Below, piece after piece: positions 16,822 through 25,204 of a stretch of DNA of 64,000 nucleotides. A program made the position numbers and the translations under genes. Origin of the DNA: Brachybacterium kimchii (lineage in GTDB: Bacteria; Actinomycetota; Actinomycetes; Actinomycetales; Dermabacteraceae); the NCBI RefSeq assembly GCF_023373525.1, contig NZ_CP097218.1:1054001-1118000 (forward strand), written 5' to 3'. The stretch's first letter is position 1, and each line of letters opens with the position of its first letter. The notes beneath the pieces were generated by a model. That model was not told where the DNA came from and did no database searches. It saw nothing but the letters and a program-made list of their open reading frames with translations.

Positions 16822-17520
16822 TCAGCGTGAGCGCGCCGACGTGCGCTCCGCCACGAGATCGGTCATGGCGGCCTCGGCGACGTCGATGACCTCGGCGACC
16901 GGAACCCTCCGGCCGAGCTCCGCACTCAGGCTCGTCACCCCGGCGTCGTCGATCCCGCAGGGGATGACGTTCTCGGCCCAGGAGAGGTCGTTCGCGCAGT
17001 TCAGGGCGAAGCCGTGCATCGTCGTGCGCTTGGAGACGCGCATCCCGATCGCTGCGAGCTTGCGGTCCTCCTCGCCCTCGCGGACCACCCAGACCCCGCT
17101 GCGGCCCTCGACCGGCACCGTCTCGAGCGAGAACGCCGCGGCCACGCCGATGAGCGCCTGCTCGAGCGCCCTCACGAAGCCGACGACGTCGATCGGCGCG
17201 GGGAGGGTGACGATCGGGTATCCGACGAGCTGCTGGGGACCGTGCCAGGTGATCTTGCCGCCGCGATCGATGTCGACCACGGGGGCGCCGTCGCGGGGGC
17301 GCTCGTTCTCGGACGTGAGCTTGCCGGCGGTGAAGACGCTCTGGTGCTCGAGCAGGATCAGCGAGTTCGGCCGACGCCCGGCCACGACATCGGCGTGGAC
17401 CTGCCTCTGCACGTCCCAGGCGGCGTGGTAATCGACGGGGCCCGGCGGGAGCCCGAACTCGTCGTGCTGGTCCCCTCCGGGGAGGTCTTCGCTGAAACCG
17501 AGGCGGATGACGTCGAGCAC
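16822..17520 (-). CDS. lipB: Octanoyl-[acyl carrier protein]-protein octanoyltransferase
   Basis: Transfers octanoate from acyl carrier protein to lipoyl domains, the step before LipA. The 232-aa protein shows LLEHQSVFTAGK, RGGKITWHGPQQLVGYPI, catalytic Lys154 (RKLAAIGMRV) and catalytic Cys188 (NVIPCGI). The open frame runs far upstream, but the GTG at 17520 (MLDVIRLGFS) fits the family and has TACGCT 7 nt upstream; GGAGGG between them could also act as SD. Confidence 0.95.
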   Translation of the reverse strand: MLDVIRLGFSEDLPGGDQHDEFGLPPGPVDYHAAWDVQRQVHADVVAGRRPNSLILLEHQSVFTAGKLTSENERPRDGAPVVDIDRGGKITWHGPQQLVGYPIVTLPAPIDVVGFVRALEQALIGVAAAFSLETVPVEGRSGVWVVREGEEDRKLAAIGMRVSKRTTMHGFALNCANDLSWAENVIPCGIDDAGVTSLSAELGRRVPVAEVIDVAEAAMTDLVAERTSARSR

Positions 17521-17527
17521 GCCCTCC

Positions 17528-17533
17528 AGCGTA
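17528..17533 (-). promoter_or_regulatory. -10 element of a probable leaderless promoter (lipB)
   Basis: TACGCT, 7-nt spacer, GTG at 17520 on the minus strand. Confidence 0.6.
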
Positions 17534-17668
17534 CCGCCGAGGGGCCCGGCCGACGGACGCGTCCAGGACCCGCCCTGCGCGGCTCCGGGGGATCGTGCCT
17601 CCGCCCCGCTGCCTGCGGATTGTGGATGACGGGGAGGGGCGGGCCGCGCGCAGGTGTTCACTGAGCCC

Positions 17669-19180
17669 ATGACTGCGCATGAGGAGCCCGAGGCCGGCGG
17701 CGAGGAGCCGTCCGAGGCCGTGCTCGCCGTCGTCTCCTCGCACGGCGACCAGGAGGTGCTGCTGGTCGAGCGGGACGGGAGGCGATGGTGCCGGGTGCGT
17801 GCCACCACGCGCGAGGAGAGGGCGCATCTGCGCGACGTCGCGCGCCTTCTGGACGACCTCGGGGCGGACGGGGTGAGGGCGGCGCCGCGGCTGCGGGGCG
17901 AGGACCCGGCCGGGCTGCTCCTGGAGCCGCATGCTCCGCTGCGCCTGGGCGGCGGCAGGCGCCGGGCCCAACCCGAGGAGTCGACACCGCCCACGCTCGA
18001 GCGGCATGCGCTGCACGATGCCCGCGAGGACCTCGAAGGCCTCGTGAGCGCACTGCATGCGCGCGGCTGGGTGGTCGGTCTCGCGCCCGGCGCGGGGCTG
18101 GGGGCGAGGCCCGACGGCACGGTGGTGATCTCGGACCTGCGCGCACTGCGGCGCGAGGGGTCGGTGGGTGCCCGCATGCAGGACCAGCACTGGCTCGATT
18201 CCGTGCTCGAGGATCAGGGACGCACGCTGCGCAGGCGGCTCGACACGCTCCCAGGACACACGACGGCCCACGCCGCGAAGGAGACCGCTTCGCCGGCGCC
18301 CGCGCCCGCCGCACCGTCTCCTCCTCCCGTATCGGTTCCTTCCTCTCCTGCGTCCCCGGCCGCTCCGGCCCCTCCCGCGCCCGCGCCGCCCCCGGCGTGG
18401 TCCGAGGGGTGGCGGGCGCGTCTCGCACGCGGCACGGACCCGACGCAGGCCTTCGTGTCCGACGAGGGAATCCTCGGCCCGGAGGCCCATGACCCCGCAC
18501 CACGGGGCCTCTCGCCGAGATCCCTCCGCGGGCGGCGCCCGGCCCGCGGACGGAGCGGTCCCACCCGCCATCGGCGCCCGCGCTGGTGGGTTCCGCGGCG
18601 CGGCATGGTGCTCGTGGCCGCTGCCGCCGTGCTCGTGCTCGGGGGCGGCGCGACAGCAGTCGGCGCCGCACTGGTCCACCGCGACGCTCGGGCGCCTGTC
18701 GCGTCCCCGGTGCCGTCCGAGACTCCGGTGGCGACCGAGACCTCGGCGTCCTCCGGGACCGCCTCCTCCGCCCCCGCCGACGCGCCCGTGGCGGAGGCGA
18801 CCGGGGTCGACGACCCCCGTGCGCTCGTGCAGGAGCTCGCGCTCGGCCGCCACCGCTACGTGACGGGACAGGCGGAGACGACCGTGTGCGCCCAGGGCAG
18901 TCCCGCCGCCGCGCAGGACGAGGCACTGCGCGACGCCTACCAGGGCGTCGAGGTGGAGGGGGAGGGGCCGGCGGTGACGAGCGCGCAGATCGAGCGGCTC
19001 GACGAACAGGACGGGACCGCGCGTGTCCGGGCCACGCTCGACCAGGGCGAGCTGCGGCTCACCACGAGCGACGGCGCGGTCGTGGTCCGGCCCGCGGCCG
19101 GCGAGGAGGAGGTCGTCCTCGACCTCGTCCGCGAGGACGGCAGCTGGCGGGTGCGCGCCGCACGCCCCGTCGAGGCCTAG
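17669..19180 (+). CDS. Membrane-anchored pseudokinase-like protein of unknown function
   Basis: A 503-aa protein not recognised as a named family. Residues about 15-190 read like a degenerate protein kinase: a small strand-rich N-lobe (EVLLVERDGRRWCRVRA), a hinge-like LLLEPHAPL, then LHARGWVVGLAPGAGL at 129-144 where a kinase would have its HxDxxxxN loop, and VVISDLRAL at 152-160 in place of DFG. The catalytic Asp and Asn are missing. A Pro/Ala-rich linker (205-245), a basic stretch, one membrane helix (313-337) and an external Ser/Thr/Ala linker plus a ~115-residue C-terminal domain (from DDPRALVQEL) follow. It is on the opposite strand between sucB and lipB. TTCACT lies 6 nt before the ATG. 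Confidence 0.78.
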   Translation: MTAHEEPEAGGEEPSEAVLAVVSSHGDQEVLLVERDGRRWCRVRATTREERAHLRDVARLLDDLGADGVRAAPRLRGEDPAGLLLEPHAPLRLGGGRRRAQPEESTPPTLERHALHDAREDLEGLVSALHARGWVVGLAPGAGLGARPDGTVVISDLRALRREGSVGARMQDQHWLDSVLEDQGRTLRRRLDTLPGHTTAHAAKETASPAPAPAAPSPPPVSVPSSPASPAAPAPPAPAPPPAWSEGWRARLARGTDPTQAFVSDEGILGPEAHDPAPRGLSPRSLRGRRPARGRSGPTRHRRPRWWVPRRGMVLVAAAAVLVLGGGATAVGAALVHRDARAPVASPVPSETPVATETSASSGTASSAPADAPVAEATGVDDPRALVQELALGRHRYVTGQAETTVCAQGSPAAAQDEALRDAYQGVEVEGEGPAVTSAQIERLDEQDGTARVRATLDQGELRLTTSDGAVVVRPAAGEEEVVLDLVREDGSWRVRAARPVEA

Positions 19181-19214
19181 TCCGCGAGCGCCCGGCAGGA
19201 ACGCCCCGAGACGC

Positions 19215-19252
19215 GCGAGAGCCCGGCACCGATCACGGTGCCGGGCTCTCGC
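19215..19252. terminator. Bidirectional terminator between convergent genes
   Basis: A perfect 16-bp stem (19215-19230 with 19237-19252) with loop gatcac, between the pseudokinase gene (+) and sucB (-). Confidence 0.85.
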
Positions 19253-19295
19253 GGTGCGGTCCGCCGGAGCGGATCAGCCGCAGCGGATCAGACCG

Positions 19296-21134
19296 TCACA
19301 GGCCGAGCTCGGACCCGAAGGCCCCGCCCTCGAGGCGCTGCTTCATGAAGGACAGGAAGCGCGCCGCGTCCCCGCCGTCGACCAGGCGGTGGTCGTAGGA
19401 GAGGAACAGGTACATCATCGAACGGACGGCGATCACCTCGTCGCCCTCCTCGGTGGTGATCACCGCGGGACGCTTGACGATGGTGCCGCAGCCCAGGATG
19501 CCGACCTGCGGGTTCGGCACGATCGGGGTGTCGAACAGGGCGCCGCCGGAGCCGGTGTTCGTGATCGTGAAGGTCGCGCCCTGGAGGTCGTCCGGACCGA
19601 GCTTGTTGCCCTTGGCCTTCGACCCCAGCTCGCCGATCTGGCGCGCGAGGCCCGCCAGGTTCAGGTCGCCGGCGTTCTTGATGACCGGGACCACGAGTCC
19701 GCGATCGGTGTCCGCGGCCATGCCGATGTTCTCGGAGCCGTGGTACTTGATGACGTCGCCGTCGATCTCCGCGTTCAGCTTCGGGTACGTCTTCAGCGCC
19801 TCGACGGCCGCCTGCATGATGAACGGCAGGAAGGTCAGCTTGGCGCCCTCGCGCTGGGCGAAGGAGTCCTTGGCCTGCGTGCGCAGCTTCGCGATGCGGG
19901 TCATGTCGACCTCGACCGCCGTGGTCAGCTGCGCCTGCGTCTGCAGGGACTCGACCATCCGCGAGGCGACGATCTTGCGCAGACGCGACATCTTCTCCTC
20001 GGTGCCGCGCAGCGGGGAGACCTCGACCTTGGGCGCCTGGCCGGACGGGGCCGCCGACGCCGGAGCGGCGGCGGGCGCCGCGGCCGGGGCGGACGCCGCC
20101 TTCTGCTCGTCGATCGCCTTCTGGACGTCCTGCTTGCGGATCCGGCCGCCGAGACCGGAGCCGGTCACCGTGGACAGGTCGACGCCCGCATCGGCCGCCA
20201 TCTTCCGCACGAGGGGCGTCACGTACCCGGAGGCCTCGGCGCCGGAGACGGCGTCAGCGGCCTTCGGGGCCGGGCTCGACGACGCGGCGGGCGCGGCAGC
20301 GGGTGCCGGGGCGGGCTCGGGAGTCTTCTCAGCGGGCTTCGACTCCGCCTTCTCCTCCGGCTTCGGCTCGGCCTTCTCCGCAGGCTCCTCCGCCGCCTCC
20401 TGCGCGGGCTCCTCCTGGGGAGCGGCCGCCGGGGCGGCCGGGGCGGAGGAGGCGCCGGAGGCGTCGCCGATGACGGCGATGACGGAGCCGACCTCGGCGT
20501 CCTCGTCCTCCTGGACGCGGATCTCGAGCAGCGTGCCGCCGACGGGCGAGGGGATCTCGGTGTCGACCTTGTCGGTCGAGACCTCGAGCAGCGGCTCGTC
20601 CTCGTCGACGCTGTCGCCGACCGACTTGAGCCAGCGGGTGACGGTGCCCTCGGTGACGGACTCGCCGAGCGCGGGCATGGAGACCTCGGTGCCGCTCGCG
20701 GAGCCGCCTGCCGGGGCCGCATCCGCCGAGCCCTCGTCCTCGGAGGAGTCGGAGTCGTCGGAGGAGGCGGGCTGCTCGGAGGCGGACTGCTCGGTCGAGG
20801 GGGCGGCGGTCTCGTCGGAGGCGAGGTCCTCACCGCCGTCCTGCGACGCGTCCTCGCTCGCACCCGAGTCCCCGGAGTCGGAGTCGCCCGAGCCCGAGCC
20901 GTCGCCGATCAGGACGAGATCGGCGCCGACCTCGGCGTCCTCGTCCTCCTCGACCAGGATCTTCTCGATCGTCCCCGAGACGGGGGAGGGGATCTCGGTG
21001 TCGACCTTGTCGGTCGAGACCTCGAGCAGGGGCTCGTCGACCTCGACGGTGTCACCGACGGACTTGAGCCACCGGGTGACGGTGCCCTCGGTGACGGACT
21101 CGCCGAGTGCCGGCATCTTCACGGTTTCGGACAT
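19296..21134 (-). CDS. sucB: Dihydrolipoamide acyltransferase E2 with two lipoyl domains (2-oxoglutarate/pyruvate dehydrogenase)
   Basis: E2 core of a 2-oxoacid dehydrogenase complex. The 612-aa protein has, in order: lipoyl domain 1 with lipoyl-lysine K43 (STDKVDTE), an acidic Ser/Asp linker, lipoyl domain 2 with K189, an Ala/Pro/Glu linker, a peripheral-subunit-binding domain (about 300-345: YVTPLVRKMAADAGVDL... ending GGRIRKQDV), and the trimer-forming catalytic domain with H582 and D586 (DHRLVDGGD). In actinobacteria such an E2 can serve the pyruvate complex and share lpd. It sits 23 nt after lpdA, so the two form an operon, and it is the likely main client of LipA/LipB. Confidence 0.94.
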   Translation of the reverse strand: MSETVKMPALGESVTEGTVTRWLKSVGDTVEVDEPLLEVSTDKVDTEIPSPVSGTIEKILVEEDEDAEVGADLVLIGDGSGSGDSDSGDSGASEDASQDGGEDLASDETAAPSTEQSASEQPASSDDSDSSEDEGSADAAPAGGSASGTEVSMPALGESVTEGTVTRWLKSVGDSVDEDEPLLEVSTDKVDTEIPSPVGGTLLEIRVQEDEDAEVGSVIAVIGDASGASSAPAAPAAAPQEEPAQEAAEEPAEKAEPKPEEKAESKPAEKTPEPAPAPAAAPAASSSPAPKAADAVSGAEASGYVTPLVRKMAADAGVDLSTVTGSGLGGRIRKQDVQKAIDEQKAASAPAAAPAAAPASAAPSGQAPKVEVSPLRGTEEKMSRLRKIVASRMVESLQTQAQLTTAVEVDMTRIAKLRTQAKDSFAQREGAKLTFLPFIMQAAVEALKTYPKLNAEIDGDVIKYHGSENIGMAADTDRGLVVPVIKNAGDLNLAGLARQIGELGSKAKGNKLGPDDLQGATFTITNTGSGGALFDTPIVPNPQVGILGCGTIVKRPAVITTEEGDEVIAVRSMMYLFLSYDHRLVDGGDAARFLSFMKQRLEGGAFGSELGL

Positions 21135-21157
21135 GTTCTTCTCCTCCTGGGGGCGGC

Positions 21158-22561
21158 TCAGGCGTGGGCGTGCAGAGGCTTGCCGGCGAGCGCGAGATGC
21201 GCCTCGCCCAGGGCCTCGTTCTGCGTCGGGTGGGCGTGGATGAGGGAGGCGACGTCCTCGGGGTAGGCCTCCCAGTTGACGATGAGCTGCGCCTCACCGA
21301 TCTGCTCGGACATGTTGGTGCCGATCATGTGGACGCCCACGACCGGGCCGTCCTTCTCCCGGACGAGCTTGACGAAGCCCGTCGTTCCCAGGATCTGGGA
21401 CTTGCCGTTGCCGCCGAGGCCGTACTCGTAGGTCTCGACGCCCTCGTCGCCGAACTCCTCCTTGGCCTGCTTCTCGGAGAGCCCGACGGACCCCAGCTGC
21501 GGCTCGCAGTAGGTCACGCGCGGGATGCCGGACTCGATGATCGGGGCGGGGTTCAGGCCGGCGATGCGCTCGGCCACGAAGATGCCCTGCTGGAAGCCGC
21601 GGTGGGCGAGCTGGAGGCCGGGCACGATGTCGCCGACGGCGTAGACGCCGGGGACGTTCGTCTCGAGTGTCTCCTTGTTCGCGAGCACGAAGCCGCGGTC
21701 CATCTCGATGCCCTGCTCCTCGTAGCCGAGGTCCTTGGTGCTGGGCCCGCGGCCGACGGCCACCAGGAGGTAGTCGCCCTCGTAGACGGTGCCGTCCGCC
21801 AGGGTGACCTTCACGCCGGTGTCGGTCTGCTCGCACTTCTCGAAGAAGATGCCGAGCGAGAAGGCGATGCCGCGCTTCTTGAAGGCGCGCTCGAGGGCCT
21901 TGGAGAGCGACTCGTCCTCGTTGGCGGCGAGGTGGGGGAGGCCCTCCACGATCGTCACGGACTCGGCCCCGAGGGACTTCCACACCGAGGCGAACTCGAC
22001 GCCGATCACGCCGCCGCCCAGGATGATCGGGTTCTTCGGGATCTCGGGCAGCTGCAGCGCCGCCTCGGAGTCCAGCACGCGCCCGCCGAGCTCGAGGCCG
22101 GGAAGCGACTTCGAGTAGGACCCGGAGGCGAGCACGATGTTCTCGCCGGTCAGGGTGCGGGTGCCGTTCTCGGTCTCGACCGTGATGGTCTTCGGGCCGG
22201 TGAGGCGGCCGAAGCCCTCGACGTACTCGACCTTGCGGCTCTTGACGAGGCCCTGGAGGCCCTTGTAGAGGCGGCCGATGACCTTGTCCTTGAAGCCGAG
22301 CATCTGCGGGACGTCGACGCCCTTGACGTCGATGTCAAGACCGAAGGTGCCGCCCTCCTTGGCGTTGTCGGCGACCTCGCCGACGTGCAGGAGGGCCTTG
22401 GTGGGCACGCAGCCGCGGTGCAGGCAGGTGCCGCCGAGCTTGTCCTTCTCGACGAGCGCGACGCTCTTGCCGAGCTCCGCGCCGCGCAGCGCGGCCGCAT
22501 AGCCGCCGCTGCCGCCTCCGAGGATGACGATGTCGAACTGGTCAGTGGGTGATTCCGTCAC
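21158..22561 (-). CDS. lpdA: Dihydrolipoyl dehydrogenase (E3)
   Basis: FAD-dependent enzyme that reoxidises dihydrolipoyl groups and reduces NAD+. The 467-aa protein has the FAD-binding GGGSGG (15-20), the redox disulfide GGTCLHRGC (C46/C51), a second nucleotide-binding GGGVIGVEFA, the FAD-contacting AVGDI motif and the C-terminal HAHPTQNEA His-Glu pair of the dimer interface. The GTG at 22561 (MTESPTDQFDIV) follows GAGGGAG by 7 nt and is preferred to the TTG/ATG-like starts upstream. TAGCAT at 22625-22630 on the minus strand is a possible -10. Confidence 0.97.
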   Translation of the reverse strand: MTESPTDQFDIVILGGGSGGYAAALRGAELGKSVALVEKDKLGGTCLHRGCVPTKALLHVGEVADNAKEGGTFGLDIDVKGVDVPQMLGFKDKVIGRLYKGLQGLVKSRKVEYVEGFGRLTGPKTITVETENGTRTLTGENIVLASGSYSKSLPGLELGGRVLDSEAALQLPEIPKNPIILGGGVIGVEFASVWKSLGAESVTIVEGLPHLAANEDESLSKALERAFKKRGIAFSLGIFFEKCEQTDTGVKVTLADGTVYEGDYLLVAVGRGPSTKDLGYEEQGIEMDRGFVLANKETLETNVPGVYAVGDIVPGLQLAHRGFQQGIFVAERIAGLNPAPIIESGIPRVTYCEPQLGSVGLSEKQAKEEFGDEGVETYEYGLGGNGKSQILGTTGFVKLVREKDGPVVGVHMIGTNMSEQIGEAQLIVNWEAYPEDVASLIHAHPTQNEALGEAHLALAGKPLHAHA

Positions 22562-22702
22562 CGGTGAGCTCCCTCGGGTCGTCCGAACCGGCACGGGCCG
22601 TGGCGGCCGTGCCCATACCCCACCATGCTAGGCCACCTCACAGCCCGGGGTGGGCAGGATTCGGGGGCCGAGCACGGTGGGGTCGGGCACGTCTCACCGG
22701 CG

Positions 22703-22724
22703 TCGGGCGCCGCCCGGCGCCCGA
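22703..22724 (-). terminator. Terminator of pepA
   Basis: tcgggcgcc and ggcgcccga form a perfect 9-bp stem with a gccc loop, 17 nt after the pepA stop on the minus strand. Confidence 0.65.
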
Positions 22725-22740
22725 TGCGCCGGGGCGGGGA

Positions 22741-24210
22741 TCAGCGGGCGCGCGCCTCGAGCACCGCGAGCACGGTCCGCACGCTCATGCCGGTCGCGCC
22801 CTTGCCCATGTACCCCTGCGGGGAGTCGGCGAAGCCGGGGCCGGCGATGTCCAGATGGGCCCACGGCGTGCCGCCCACGAACTCGCGCAGGAAGATGCCT
22901 GCGGTGAGCGCGCCGCCGGCGCGGCCCGCGCCGATGTTCCGCAGGTCGGCGACGCGGCCGTCGATGCCCGCCCGCAGCTCCTCGGGGAAGGGCAGCGGCC
23001 AGAACGGCTCGCCGGCGGCCTCGGCGGCGGCGAGCACCTCCGTGCGCGCCTCGTCCGTGCCCATCACGGCGGCGGTGCGGTCTCCGAGCGCGACCACGGC
23101 CGCGCCCGTGAGGGTCGCGACGTCCATCACCAGGTCGGGCTCCTCTGCGACGGCGTCGACGAGGGCGTCGGCCATCACCATGCGGCCCTCGGCGTCGGTG
23201 TTCAGCACCTCGACGGTGCGGCCGTTGCGCATGGTGACCACGTCGCCCGGACGCTGCGCTCCGCCGCCGGGCATGTTCTCGGCGATGGCGAGGAAGGCCG
23301 TGACCTTCACGGGGAGCCCGAGGCGGGCGGCGCCGACGGTCGCGGCGAGCACGGTCGCGGCGCCGGTCATGTCGGACGTCATGTCGTCCATGCCGGGAGC
23401 GGGCTTGAGGGAGATGCCGCCGGTGTCGAAGGTGATGCCCTTGCCCACGAGCGCCACGTGGCCCGTCGCGCCCTCGGGCGCGTACTGGACGCGCACGAGC
23501 CGCGGCGGACGGGCCGAGCCCTGGCCCACGCCGACGATGCCGCCGTAACCGCCGGCCGCGAGCTGCTCCTCGTCGAGCACGGCGATCTCGAGGGGCAGTC
23601 CCTCGGAGATCTCGCCGACCCGCTGCGCGAACGACTCGGGGTACAGCAGGTTCGGGGGAGTGTTGACGAGGTCGCGGGTCACGTTCACGACGTCGGCGAG
23701 GATCCCGGCGCGCTCGGAGGCCGCTGCCGCTCCGTCGTCCGCCGTCCCCTCGTCCGCGACGAGCACGATTTGCTGCAGGGGAGCGGACGACGAGGACGCG
23801 TCCGACTTGTGCGCGGTGAAGGAGTAGGCGCCGAGCGCCGCTCCCTCGGCCGCGGCGGCGAGCTGCTCGCCCGTCCCGCCCGGCACGGCCACGGCAGCGC
23901 TGCCCACGCCGCTCAGCGAGCGGGTCGCGCCGCCGAAGGCGCGGCGCAGGACCACCGCGTCGGCGTCGGCGAGGCTGCGCGTGCCCAGGCCCGCGAGCAG
24001 GACCGTGGACGCAGCGACGCCCTCGGGCGCGGGCAGGCGCGTGAGCTCGTCCTGCGCGCCGGACGCGCCGACGGCGACGAGGACGGGGGAGAGCTCGGGG
24101 AGGCCGACGACAGCGGGACCCGCGCCCTCCTCGCCCGTGAGGACCGGGAGGATCAGGACGTCGGCCGTGACGGACTGAACTGTGCTGGGGGATGTGGTGA
24201 TGGAGACCAT
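22741..24210 (-). CDS. pepA: Leucyl aminopeptidase (M17)
   Basis: Two-metal cytosolic aminopeptidase that trims peptides from the N-terminus. The 489-aa protein has GKGITFDTGGISLKP with the metal-binding Lys and Asp, the MTSDMTGA loop, and the signature NTDAEGR with its metal-binding Asp and Glu. The N-terminal macro-like domain is more variable. The ATG at 24210 (MVSITTSPS) is chosen because TACGAT lies exactly 6 nt upstream with no SD; an ATG-type start at 24297 would add 29 low-complexity residues. It is the first gene of the leftward pepA, lpdA, sucB series, though a terminator separates it from lpdA. Confidence 0.95.
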   Translation of the reverse strand: MVSITTSPSTVQSVTADVLILPVLTGEEGAGPAVVGLPELSPVLVAVGASGAQDELTRLPAPEGVAASTVLLAGLGTRSLADADAVVLRRAFGGATRSLSGVGSAAVAVPGGTGEQLAAAAEGAALGAYSFTAHKSDASSSSAPLQQIVLVADEGTADDGAAAASERAGILADVVNVTRDLVNTPPNLLYPESFAQRVGEISEGLPLEIAVLDEEQLAAGGYGGIVGVGQGSARPPRLVRVQYAPEGATGHVALVGKGITFDTGGISLKPAPGMDDMTSDMTGAATVLAATVGAARLGLPVKVTAFLAIAENMPGGGAQRPGDVVTMRNGRTVEVLNTDAEGRMVMADALVDAVAEEPDLVMDVATLTGAAVVALGDRTAAVMGTDEARTEVLAAAEAAGEPFWPLPFPEELRAGIDGRVADLRNIGAGRAGGALTAGIFLREFVGGTPWAHLDIAGPGFADSPQGYMGKGATGMSVRTVLAVLEARAR

Positions 24211-24216
24211 TCCACT

Positions 24217-24222
24217 ATCGTA
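24217..24222 (-). promoter_or_regulatory. -10 element of a probable leaderless promoter (pepA)
   Basis: TACGAT, exactly 6 nt, then the ATG at 24210 on the minus strand; no SD. Confidence 0.7.
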
Positions 24223-24320
24223 TGCGGAGGTCCGCGGCCCTTCGACCGGTCGGCGCCCGGACCTCGGATCCGTCGGCGGCAGGCGATCGCGCACCATGCG
24301 ATCGCGGAACAGGAGTGGGC

Positions 24321-24683
24321 GTGGGCGTGCTCGCCGTCGCGGTGTACGCGCTCTCCGGCCTCACCGCCGCGCTGGCCCTCCTGTACGTCGCCAAGTCGCT
24401 CGCCGCGGACTTCCTGCTGCTCGCCGGCCCCGCCGCGATCATGCTCGTCTGGCTGATCGAGGGACTGGTCTGGGCCTACCAGGACATGACGGTCGGCCCC
24501 GCGCCGGATCGGATCACCCTGTACGGCTACCTGCTGACCGGTCTCGTGATGCCGCTGGGGGCCGCCTGGCTGGGAGCGACCGAGCGCACCCGCTGGGGCA
24601 GCGCCGGGATCGCCCTGGCCGCGATCACCCAGCTCGTCCTGCAGATGCGTCTGCCCCAGATCTGGCCCGGAGGCCCCGCATGA
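24321..24683 (+). CDS. Small membrane protein of unknown function
   Basis: About 120 residues with four hydrophobic segments (around 1-17, 20-40, 55-75 and 85-110) and no recognised motif. Three consecutive in-frame GTG codons (24315, 24321, 24327) could start it; 24321 is chosen because AGGAG ends 5 nt before it. It overlaps the next membrane-protein gene by 4 nt (ATGA), which in turn overlaps pyrD, so the three form a tight operon. Confidence 0.7.
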   Translation: MGVLAVAVYALSGLTAALALLYVAKSLAADFLLLAGPAAIMLVWLIEGLVWAYQDMTVGPAPDRITLYGYLLTGLVMPLGAAWLGATERTRWGSAGIALAAITQLVLQMRLPQIWPGGPA

Positions 24684-25204
24684 GTTCCGATCCCACGTCC
24701 ACCGGTCCCGCATCCGCCGGGGGCCCGGACCGCCGCGACCCGTCCCGCCGGGACGCCGTCGACCCCACGGGGTCGGTGCGCCGACGCGAGCGGGGCTTCG
24801 CGACGCTGCTCATCGTCGTCTACGGCATCCTCGCCCTCGCGGCGACGGGCCGCGCGACCTACGAGCTCGCCACGAAGTTCACCGAGGCCCCTCTGCCGTA
24901 CGCCCTCTCGCTGCTCTCGGCGCTCACGTACGTCGTGGTGACGGTCCTGCTGGTCCGACGGGGCGCACGCTCCCGTGCGGCGCTCTGGGTGTGCGGCATC
25001 GAGCTGGTCGGCATCCTTGTGGTCGGCTCGCTGACGACCTTCGCCCCGGGCCTCTTCGAGGTCTCGACGGTCTGGTCGCACTTCGGCTCGGGCTACGGCT
25101 TCGTGCCGCTGCTGCTGCCGATCGTCGCGATCGTCTACCTGCTCGTGCACCGCCGTGCGGCCGCGCGCGGGGCGTCCGACGCAGGACGTACGGTGAGCGC
25201 GTGA
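24680..25204 (+). CDS. Four-helix membrane protein of unknown function, upstream of pyrD
   Basis: A 174-aa protein with a polar, Asp/Arg/Ser/Pro-rich N-terminus of about 38 residues followed by four membrane helices. The pattern ATLLIVVYGILALAATGRATYELATKF and LSALTYVVVTVLLVRRG resembles small actinobacterial membrane proteins linked to pyrD, but I recognise no functional motif. Its TGA overlaps the pyrD GTG, so translation is coupled. Confidence 0.8.
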   Translation: MSSDPTSTGPASAGGPDRRDPSRRDAVDPTGSVRRRERGFATLLIVVYGILALAATGRATYELATKFTEAPLPYALSLLSALTYVVVTVLLVRRGARSRAALWVCGIELVGILVVGSLTTFAPGLFEVSTVWSHFGSGYGFVPLLLPIVAIVYLLVHRRAAARGASDAGRTVSA

